Positions 22,825-30,700 of a stretch of DNA of 40,889 nt are shown one piece after another (within the stretch, counting starts at the first letter, position 1; every line of letters starts with the position of its first letter). Made by a program: the position numbers and the translations under genes. Source of the DNA: a virus; IMG/VR virus record IMGVR_UViG_3300043786_001231, positions 1 through 40,889 of that record, one strand, 5' to 3'. The notes under the pieces are model-generated. The model was not told the origin of the DNA. It made no database searches and saw only the letters and a list, made by a program, of their open reading frames with translations.

Positions 22825-23055
22825 GCTTCACCCCACAAAAACTCGCTGGCATCATGCCCCCACGGCGATGGCATCATGCCGCCGAGATTGACCACCCCCT
22901 CTCCAACAGAGAACGGGCTTCGGTTCACTCCTTCATTGGGACCAACAGGCTGCGAGCCTCGTCCTGTTCCGTTTCTCTGCGTCGCGACCACACGGGCAAA
23001 TCCCCGAGGCACAGGTACTCCGAACTGGCAGCGTGTCACACACGCGCTGTCCCGT
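22825..23055. other. Gap with paired palindromes and a hairpin
   Basis: No gene is seen. GGCAT-C-ATGCC palindromes occur at 22848-22858 and 22870-22880, 22 bases apart, on the same helical face just upstream of the sulfotransferase start. A GCGTGT/ACACGC hairpin is at 23031-23045, just after the stop of the 94-aa gene. Together they suggest a control point between those genes. Confidence 0.55.
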
Positions 23056-23340
23056 TCACTCTTTCACCAACTCACCCAGCCTTTCCCGCAGGTCTTCCAA
23101 CGCTTCCAGCTTTGTTGTTCCAACGCCGTGCGCGATGGCTTTGTGGCTGTGTCCGATCCATCCCTCGTGCGCCGTCGCAACGGTCGCGTCCCCGGCCTTG
23201 GCGTAGTCGATAGGCCAGCCAAGTCGCGGAATCGAGTCATCGGCCCGGATGATCTGGAACAACAGCCGCAGGCAATCCCGCTCGGCGGTAGCGACTTCCG
23301 GTCCGGACTGTTCGGCGTTGCGATTGAAGAGGTTGAACAT
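23056..23340 (-). CDS. Small protein of unknown function
   Basis: A 94-aa protein starting at the ATG at 23340 with AGGTGA as ribosome site. The N-terminus (MFNLFNRNAEQSG) is short and polar; a helix-strand-helix follows (CLRLLFQIIRADDSIPRLGWP; TAHEGWIGHSHKAIAHGVGTTKLEALEDLRERL). Not recognised. It lies in a local segment bounded by a 13-base direct repeat and separate from the neighbouring overlaps, so it may be a later insertion. Confidence 0.55.
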   Translation of the reverse strand: MFNLFNRNAEQSGPEVATAERDCLRLLFQIIRADDSIPRLGWPIDYAKAGDATVATAHEGWIGHSHKAIAHGVGTTKLEALEDLRERLGELVKE

Positions 23341-23342
23341 GC

Positions 23343-23573
23343 TCACCTGCACACCATTCCGTTGAGAGCGACGTTGCCGATGCGTCACTCTCAGGCCGAC
23401 GACCGATTCGCCGGTGTTTACTGCGGGCGCTATTCAAGCTCGCGGGCCTTCTCGGTGATTCCCGCCACTGCACTCAGCGCCCATCGGTTCACAAAACGGA
23501 TATTGAAACCGGCCCCTTATGAACGTCACCGCAAGCGGGAGCGGTTCGACCGGTATGTTGTCACCTGCACACC
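23343..23573. repeat. 13-bp direct repeat flanking an intergenic segment
   Basis: TCACCTGCACACC occurs at 23343-23355, just upstream of the 94-aa gene start, and again at 23561-23573, across the stop of the secreted protein gene. The about 205 bases between hold no gene. The pattern would fit an insertion or a recombination between copies, but the repeats are short and this is not certain. Confidence 0.4.
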
Positions 23574-24205
23574 CTCACCCACTGGCGACCGTTCCAAAAC
23601 ACCGTGCAGTTCGGTTGCGTCGATTGCTGCACCGTCGCGACCGGCGGCGCGGGGACGACCGGCTTCGTCTTGATCGCCGCCAACGGAGCACGCTTGATCC
23701 GCGTCTCGTCAACGCAGCCGTCATGATGATCGGAGTGCAGCGATTGCAGTTCCTCGAGGCTAAGCGTCGAGAGCCAAGCCGCGTCGAACAGCCCAGCGTG
23801 GTCCCCCGATGACAGGTGCGCGATCGCCGAGAACCGATCGCTCGGGCATCCGCTCCACCAGGTCGCCTTGTCGCGGATCGGATAGCGGACAGTGTCGGCG
23901 GGGATCGGCTTCAGCGCCGCGGGCTTGCTCGGCATCGCGAACACGTCGACCGAAATCGCCACCGGCCCCGCCTCGCGCGGTTGGATCGGATAGCAGGTGT
24001 CGGCGGTTCCGGACCCGAAAACGTCGCAGGTGATCGGCTCGGCGACCTCAACCACGGCAGCGGGCGCGGCGTCGGGCAACTTGTAAGCATCACTTACAGG
24101 TTGCGACGGACCGAACACGTCGACGGTCATCTCCTGCGCGTCGGCGGACGCGGCGGTCAGCAGCACGCGCAGGGCGAACAGGACGGCGAGAATCAGGCGG
24201 GTCAC
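23561..24205 (-). CDS. Secreted protein with repeated DVFG motifs, unknown function
   Basis: A 214-aa protein with a clear signal peptide (about 1-23, LILAVLFALRVLLTAASADAQ). The motif (V/C)DVF(G/A) recurs near residues 28, 61 and 88. A later block (WWSGCPSDRFSAIAHLSSGDHAGLF, then SLEELQSLHSDHHDGC) seems a compact domain, and the last 18 residues carry Cys, Trp and Arg. It follows the papain-like peptidase gene, 12 bases away, and may be an exported partner in the same envelope or lysis function. No enzyme motif seen. Confidence 0.6.
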   Translation of the reverse strand: MTRLILAVLFALRVLLTAASADAQEMTVDVFGPSQPVSDAYKLPDAAPAAVVEVAEPITCDVFGSGTADTCYPIQPREAGPVAISVDVFAMPSKPAALKPIPADTVRYPIRDKATWWSGCPSDRFSAIAHLSSGDHAGLFDAAWLSTLSLEELQSLHSDHHDGCVDETRIKRAPLAAIKTKPVVPAPPVATVQQSTQPNCTVFWNGRQWVRVCR

Positions 24206-24217
24206 GTCGGCACCTCG

Positions 24218-25276
24218 TCAGAATGAAAGGGTCGTCTTTCGCGCATCGGCCACAGCACGCGCGGGCCGTTCGTTCGCGCCGAACACGTTGATGTCGATCT
24301 GGTTTTCGACGAAGCCATCGAGGTCCGTCACAGACCAGCAGTCGCCCGGCTGGCAGATTTCCACATCCATATCGCGGAACGTCACCCAGAAACTCCCACG
24401 CGGTTCGCCTTGCAGCGGCGCGGGATGCGCCGACTCGCCCCATGAGTTCAGGAGGCAGAAATAATCCGTCGCCCCCGTCCCGTCGTAGCCGATGCAGCAC
24501 ATCGCATGCGCCCACTCGGCGTTCTTGCGTGCGACCATCCGGCCATCGCGTTCGCGGATGTCCGTGCTGCCGAACCGCGAGCCAATGAGGACCGGGTAGC
24601 CGTTGCAAATCGCGTCCCGTGCTTGCGCTGCGGTCCGAACTGGCGCGATCGTCTTGACGCGGCGAGTGCTGGCGATGTCCAAGAACCGTTGCGGCGGCCC
24701 CTTCAATCCCCACTCCCGAGCCTTCTCGCCGGAATAGGGCGGCACACCATCGTCATCGGCGAACAGAATCCCGTGGTCGCGCATCCCTTGCACGATCCAC
24801 GCGACAACCGCACCGTCCCCTCGCACCTTGCCTTTGCCGACCTGAACGCGACCGACGCCGTACAGGAACGGCGGATAGACTTGCCGGAACCGGATGGCCT
24901 TGCCTTCGCCGATCTCGATCCCCTGTCGGTTCTCGACGGCGTTCTTGCCCGAGAACGATGTGCAGTCCCCCACCTGCTGCGGGTAGTTTGGCGGGACGTT
25001 CAACCCGGCCTTGGCCCACACTTCCCAGAACCGCACGTTGGCGTTCGCGTTGTCCTGGACGATCGCGCGGCCTTCCGCGTCCACAAGCTGGAACGGCGGA
25101 TGCGCGGCGATGATCGGCGCGGCTTCTTCCTCGAAATTCTCGACCAACCCGTAACGGACCGCTTCCGGCGTGACGGCAGGCGCGGACAGCCACATCGTCA
25201 GCGCGGCCCCGAGGGTCACGCCAACGACGAGAACCAGCCCCGTCCAAATCGCGATGTGTCGCGTCCGTCGCGTCAT
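24218..25276 (-). CDS. Membrane-anchored papain-like cysteine peptidase
   Basis: A 352-aa protein. Residues 8-31 form one transmembrane segment; the rest faces outward. The C1-family active site is visible: Cys105 in QQVGDCTSF, His257 in WAHAMCCIGYDG, Asn277 in LLNSWGE, with Gln100/101 close to the usual oxyanion Gln position. Trp after NSWG and a Trp/Phe-rich end fit the fold. No conventional endolysin was seen in this genome, so this may open the cell envelope or process surface proteins. ATG 25276 overlaps the stop of the PKD protein. Enzyme fold certain, role inferred. Confidence 0.83.
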   Translation of the reverse strand: MTRRTRHIAIWTGLVLVVGVTLGAALTMWLSAPAVTPEAVRYGLVENFEEEAAPIIAAHPPFQLVDAEGRAIVQDNANANVRFWEVWAKAGLNVPPNYPQQVGDCTSFSGKNAVENRQGIEIGEGKAIRFRQVYPPFLYGVGRVQVGKGKVRGDGAVVAWIVQGMRDHGILFADDDGVPPYSGEKAREWGLKGPPQRFLDIASTRRVKTIAPVRTAAQARDAICNGYPVLIGSRFGSTDIRERDGRMVARKNAEWAHAMCCIGYDGTGATDYFCLLNSWGESAHPAPLQGEPRGSFWVTFRDMDVEICQPGDCWSVTDLDGFVENQIDINVFGANERPARAVADARKTTLSF

Positions 25277-26529
25277 TTCGCCCCCCGCAGACCCACAGCC
25301 ACCTCGCGCAGCACGACCGCCCATTGCTCAGCGGTTGCAACGTCGCGGTTTGATAGCTGCCGCGCCTTGACCCACACGGACAGCTTGCCGAGCACTTCCA
25401 ACAGCTTGAGCGACGGCGTGATCCGTGCGTCGAATATCGCCTTCTTGATCGCGTCGGAAACCTTCGTCGCGACCTCGTTCGGGTTGCCGATGAAGTTGGC
25501 TGGGGTCGCGACGATGACAGCCGACACACCCTCGCACACGCCCGCGTAGGCCAGCCGATCCGCCTCGGGGATGCCCGCAGCCCATTGGGTCACGAGGGCG
25601 TCAAGGCCGTATTTCGACGGAGACGGAGCGGGTGGCGTCGGCGTAGGGGCAGGCCCCGGTCCCGGCGGAATCGGCATCGGCGGCGAGGGCGATGGCGGGA
25701 CCGGCGTCGGGACCGGGGGCACTGGGGGGCTTGGTGGCAGGGGGGACGGTGTTGGTTGCGGCGTGCCGGGAATCGTCACGACCCACGTCAGCAGATCGGC
25801 CCCCTCGGCGTTGGACACCACGAGCGTGTACGACCAGACGCCGGGCAGGCTCGCAATTGACACCCGCGACGGGTCCTTGTCGCAGACCTTGAACAGGCGG
25901 CGTCCGGCGATATCCGGCTGAACACGCCACAGGAACTTGATGCCCTCGCCTTCGCTTTGCGAGGCATCCAGCGTCAGCAGTTCGCCGGCGGTGCCGGTCG
26001 TTGGGCCGTTAATCACGGCCTTCGGCGGGGCGGCGATGACCGTTCCGCAGAGCGACAGCAACACGAGGACGCAGCCCATCGTGCCAATAACCTTGGCCCC
26101 GCTCGGCGTCTGCGTCGCGTACATCCCGCCGCCCAACGCCTCGGGCACACCCACGCCACCGGCAGGCGGTTCCATCTCGGTCGAGACGTGAAACACATCG
26201 GGCAGCGGCTTGGGCTTCACCGCGTCGTTGAACGCATCCCGGACAATCTGCGCGATCATCACGTAGACTTCCGCGCCGACCGCCGCTTTCAGCTTCTCCA
26301 ACGCATGCTTGAGGCCCGCCACAGCGAGCGACGACCCGAGGCCCAGGATCATCAACCACAGTTCCGACGACGGCCACACGGACGACTCGCCATCCATCAC
26401 GACTCGCGGGCAAGAGGCGTAGTAGCCGACGGCACCCGCAGCGATCAGCCCGGCCCCCGTGTACGACTTCCAGCCGTCGATCAGCTTCCAAGCGGCCAGA
26501 GCCAGCCGCAGAATCGTGAGCCATCCCAT
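25273..26529 (-). CDS. Holin-like N-terminus fused to a PKD domain and Pro-rich stalk
   Basis: A 418-aa protein in three parts. Residues 1-75 hold two or three short hydrophobic helices (WLTILRLALAAWKLIDGW; LWLMILGLGSSLAVAGL), like a small holin or membrane-adaptor. Residues about 147-167 are another hydrophobic segment that would work as a signal peptide (CVLVLLSLCGTVIAA). Residues about 170-255 are a PKD domain (LTLDASQSEGEG, FLWRVQPD), then a Pro-rich stalk to about 305 and a helical end. The fusion suggests two original genes. It directly precedes the papain-like peptidase. Membrane and PKD parts are clear; holin function is inferred. Confidence 0.68.
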   Translation of the reverse strand: MGWLTILRLALAAWKLIDGWKSYTGAGLIAAGAVGYYASCPRVVMDGESSVWPSSELWLMILGLGSSLAVAGLKHALEKLKAAVGAEVYVMIAQIVRDAFNDAVKPKPLPDVFHVSTEMEPPAGGVGVPEALGGGMYATQTPSGAKVIGTMGCVLVLLSLCGTVIAAPPKAVINGPTTGTAGELLTLDASQSEGEGIKFLWRVQPDIAGRRLFKVCDKDPSRVSIASLPGVWSYTLVVSNAEGADLLTWVVTIPGTPQPTPSPLPPSPPVPPVPTPVPPSPSPPMPIPPGPGPAPTPTPPAPSPSKYGLDALVTQWAAGIPEADRLAYAGVCEGVSAVIVATPANFIGNPNEVATKVSDAIKKAIFDARITPSLKLLEVLGKLSVWVKARQLSNRDVATAEQWAVVLREVAVGLRGAK

Positions 26530-26628
26530 TGCAACACCCCCCGCCAAGGTGGAACACAGCAGCAACCCCCGGAGTCGGACCGGGCACAAGGGCATGGGGT
26601 CCCTCGCGGCAAACCTGCGGCGCCATCC

Positions 26629-26648
26629 GCCGGGGATTCCGCCCCGGC
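26629..26648. other. Stem-loop after the decoration gene
   Basis: Perfect 7-bp stem GCCGGGG/CCCCGGC with a six-base loop, 16 bases after the stop of the decoration gene and before the PKD gene. No T-run follows on the minus strand, so it is a pause, stability or processing hairpin rather than a proven terminator. Confidence 0.5.
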
Positions 26649-26664
26649 TCGGTTGTCACGTCGA

Positions 26665-27642
26665 TCAGGCCGCAACAGCCTCGGTCGTCCGCGCCACCAA
26701 ACGCTGGACCTTGACCGGCCCAGCGGTCGCTGCACTGCTCGACTTTTCGAGGTGCGCGAGCAGCTTGAACGGCCCCGTTGCGGCGGTCAGCACGAACGTC
26801 GTCGCCGACAGAACGCGCTGCCCGTTGATGTAGAACTTCACGCTCGTCAGGTCGCGCGTGTCGATCCACACGTCGAACGATGTGCCGACCACAAACGCCT
26901 TTGTGGTGTCGGTCGCGGCGACTTCGGTCGTCCCGTCGTCCGACTCCGCGAGGAGCGTCAGCGCCCCGCCGTCGATGTGAACGAACGCCGACTCCGCGAT
27001 GGCATCCGCATCCGTCGTGCTCGTCGCGTTGGCCACGCCGACATTGATGTCGACCGCGTTGGTTGAACCGTTGGCCGCGATCAGCACGCGAGCCTCGGCG
27101 ATACCCTTGGCCCCCTTCGCAAACGATGCGGTCGACAAAACATCGACGCACTGTGCCTCGTTGGTGGAGGTAAGCACCATCTCGGCACAGGAACGACCCT
27201 GCATCCGCGCTTCCTGGAAACCGGTAAACGCAGCCGTTCCCGTCGCCACCGAATCGAACTCTTCGAGGGCGTCGACCGAATAGACTGTGCGGACGTTGAG
27301 GTCGACCAGCACGGCTGTCCCGGTCTCGGTCGTGTGGTCACCCACCACGGCCCCGAGGTAGAAGTCCCGGTCGTCGCCGCGACGGATGAACGCGACGTTT
27401 GCCGAGTGGTCCCACCACGCTTCGCCGCCGTCGAGGAAGGCGTGCGTCCCGGCCTTCGGCACGGAGTATTGACCGCGAACCGCCACCGCTGCCGGGTCCG
27501 CGGTCGTCGTCGCCGCCTTGTCCCGCAGCACCACACCGGCACGTCCGTCCGGCAGTTGAATCACTTGACCACCCGTGAGGGCGGCCGTCGTCCGCATTTC
27601 GACGACGCTCGGGTCGTCCAATACCGAATCCGCTTCGGGCAT
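26665..27642 (-). CDS. DUF2190-like capsid decoration protein with lectin-like extension
   Basis: A 325-aa protein. Residues about 15-115 match the DUF2190 head-decoration domain (GGQVIQLPDGRAGVVL, then ATTTADPAAVAVRGQYSVPK and FYLGAVVGDHTTE). Residues about 120-315 form a beta-sandwich resembling concanavalin/LamG folds: GFQEARMQG, DINVGVANATS, FDVWIDTRDLTSVKFYINGQRVL. The combination places a possible sugar-binding lobe on each decoration subunit. Start at 27642, with GGGGAGAAAC as ribosome site. Directly follows the capsid gene, as decoration genes do. Confidence 0.7.
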   Translation of the reverse strand: MPEADSVLDDPSVVEMRTTAALTGGQVIQLPDGRAGVVLRDKAATTTADPAAVAVRGQYSVPKAGTHAFLDGGEAWWDHSANVAFIRRGDDRDFYLGAVVGDHTTETGTAVLVDLNVRTVYSVDALEEFDSVATGTAAFTGFQEARMQGRSCAEMVLTSTNEAQCVDVLSTASFAKGAKGIAEARVLIAANGSTNAVDINVGVANATSTTDADAIAESAFVHIDGGALTLLAESDDGTTEVAATDTTKAFVVGTSFDVWIDTRDLTSVKFYINGQRVLSATTFVLTAATGPFKLLAHLEKSSSAATAGPVKVQRLVARTTEAVAA

Positions 27643-27680
27643 GTTTGTTTCTCCCCGTGGGGTTGTTTCTGGCTTGGAAG

Positions 27681-27707
27681 GCCCGGCGATCCCATCGACC
27701 GCCGGGC
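27681..27707. other. Stem-loop after the capsid ORF
   Basis: 8-bp stem GCCCGGCG/CGCCGGGC with an 11-base loop, between the capsid stop (27744) and the decoration start (27642). No T-run follows, so it may protect the 3' end of the capsid message or slow transcription rather than end it. Confidence 0.55.
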
Positions 27708-27743
27708 GTGTCAATCACAATCCGCGCGACTCACGGGCGACTG

Positions 27744-30700
27744 TCAGGCAGCACCCTTCGACTTCACCCCGGCGAGGTATTCCGCTTGGTCGACCCCGAA
27801 GTCGTGGTAGCCCCGGAACACGATCCCGAGCGTGTCGAATTCGGCGTCACTCGACTCGACGGTCGGCGTCTGCTGACCGTTGAGGAACGAGACCACCATC
27901 GCGGCCATCCGTTGCGGCGCCCGCATGAGATACCAAGCGGTCGTCGAGAAGCCGGTGAAGGCCGAATCGGACAGCCACGGCACGACCACCGGTCGATACT
28001 TGCGGTAGTACGTGTTCGTCCCGCTCACCGCCGTGGCGACAGCCGGGTCGGTCAGGTAAATCCGGTTCGCGGTGTCTTCCAGTTCGGGAGGCACCACGAG
28101 GATTTCCGGGTTCCCGCCGATGCGATATCGCTGGCTGTCGCTGTCGCTCGACTTGACCTTGGGCGACTTCATGTCGCGGAACGCCTTCAACCCGAGACCG
28201 AGGCCCACGCCGTCGGTCCCCAGGTTCGTCGTCGCTCCGCTGATGTAGTTGCCACGCGCGCTCGTGAAGAACGAGGCGTTGTCGAGGAACTTGGTCCAGT
28301 AGACGTTATTCAGCTTCTTCGCGGCCCCGCTCCCCAGACGGTTGCGGATGTCGTCGAAGGCGCCCAAGTCGTCGTTGAGGATGTCCGCTCGGTCAAACTG
28401 GAACATTTTCGCGTAGGTCTTCGCCTGCCGCGTGTACGACTCTTCCCCGAGCTTGCCTTCCTTGATCTTCCCGCCGGGGGGCAGTTCCTCGTACTGCATG
28501 TCGTCGAGCATGCGATAGCTCGTGACCTGCTTGAAGTCGCGGACGGTCTTGACGGTCGCCAATTCCCGCCACGTCTGATCCTCTTCCATGTAGCCCCTGA
28601 GAATCTCTTTGTTGGCCACGTTGGACAGGATGCCCGGCAGGGACAGCGTCGACGCATTGGTCGCGGCGAGACTCCCGGAGTAGCGACCGAAGGCCGCTTC
28701 GAGCACCGCACGGAGGTTGCCGGAATGCACGCCCTCGTGCGGGCCGGACACGTAGCCCCGCGCACACGCTTCGATCATGAGCAACCGTTGAAGGCCCAGG
28801 TTCCGAAACTGCCGTTGCGCTTTGTCGAGCGTTTCGGCGCTGTAGTGCTTTTCCGGGGACGCCAGACCGGCCGACAGGGCCAGCGCGGCTTCCAGCACCT
28901 GCGGCGATGAATCGTGGTTGTGGACGATCCCGCTCGGGGCCTTCGGACGCACTTCCTTGAGCGCGGCCAGTTCGGTCTTTTCGCGGGTCCACCCTTCGCC
29001 GATGGCCGTGGCTTCGATGCGACCGCGGGCCTTCACGTCGGGAATCTCGGCGACGATCTCGCGAATCGCACCGATGCGGGCGGCTTCCTCGGCGGCTTGC
29101 TTCCGCATCAGACCGAGCATCGTCACGGACGCGGCGGTCAGGTCCAGATTCGCACCGGCGGCCACAGCAGGCGCGGGCGTCGGGGTGGCGGTCGCGGTCG
29201 CAACCGGAGCGGCGGCCTTGGCTTTCGCCTCCGCTTCACTCGCCTGCTGCGAGTCGTAGACCTTCTGCAGCGCGGCCAAAGCCTCGGGCGTTTGCGTTGC
29301 CGGGTCCATTCCCAGCGACTTCAACCAGTCCTCAAAAGTCATGGCGTTTGCCTTTCCTGAAAGCGCGGCAGCCGCCGCAAGATTCACCGTGGTGCGGCTG
29401 TCCGCCCCCATCGGGAGAACACTGGTTTCGCGCAACTCAGCCGATCGCGCGAGAATGAACGGCCCCTCGATCTGCTGACCGTTGACGGCGACGACCTGCC
29501 CGGCGGGAATCTCGATCCCCTCGTAGTTGCAGCCGATTGACGCCTGCCACTTGTGGCCCTTGTCCGCCTGCGCCAGCACTTGCAGGCACTTCGGCGAGGC
29601 CCCCGTCACGGACCCGCGAAGCCGGAGCGTCGTCCCGTCGTTCTCAACGGCCTCGACTTGCCCAAGCGTGCTTTCGACCGACTTCGTGTGATCGATCAGG
29701 ATCGGCACGTTCTGCGCGACCGTGAGCGCGGACAGGTCAACGACGACCGGCAGGGGGGCGCCCGAGACGTTCAGCTTTCCGCCGGTGTAGGCCAAGATGT
29801 CGAACCGCCGAGCCTTGCCAGATTCCGCAGCCGACAACGCAACCACAGCCGGACCGTTCAGCGTCGTGACGGTCGCCGCCGCTTCGAGGGACAGCACCCC
29901 GCACGCTTGGGCGACCTCGGTGTCGTCAACACGACCGTCGGACAACGCATCATCGAGCAACGCGGCAGCACGCTCCGGCGCGAGGCCCAGGGTCTCCAGT
30001 AACGCAGCAGAGGCAGCACGCGACGACCGACCGGCAATGGCCTCGTTCAGAACATCCCGAACGGCCTTGACGTTGTTCTGCCACTGTCGACGACCGAGAC
30101 CGCCGAACTCGCCACCGGGGGCCGCGCTCGCGACACCGGCAGCCGGATCGGCAGGCACACCCGCAGACGCCGACGGAAACTTGAGCGACAGCCGGAGCAT
30201 CCGCAATTGACCGGGCGTCACCCCATAGTCTTGAGCGGCGCGGCGTTCCTCGCTGGTGAAATCGCGACCGAGCAACATCGCTTCCGTCGAGGGGGCCGAC
30301 AGACCGGCATCGACGCGAGCGACAGCCGCCTTGATCCGGTCCAATTCGTCCCCGGTCGGTGGCGGGTCCCACTGCCACGCATGCGGAATGCGTTCGATCT
30401 CCGGCAGGCCGTCGAGCAAGCCCGGAACGAACACCGCCTCGTCGAGGAACCAGCGGAACAGCTTCTCGACGAACTGTCGCTCGAATCGCCGTTGCTCGCT
30501 CGTGACCTCGGCCACCCACGCAATCGACTGGTCGAGCACCGCCGACGAGTAATTCGACTCGCGCGACGATCCGACCGCGATGTGATACGGCATGCAATAC
30601 GGACGGCACCACTTCGTGATTTGCTGCCGCGTGAACATCTCGTAAGTCGTCGCCGGATGCTCGGGCTTGAACGAGTTTCGGTGCCACCCCTGCGGCAGGA

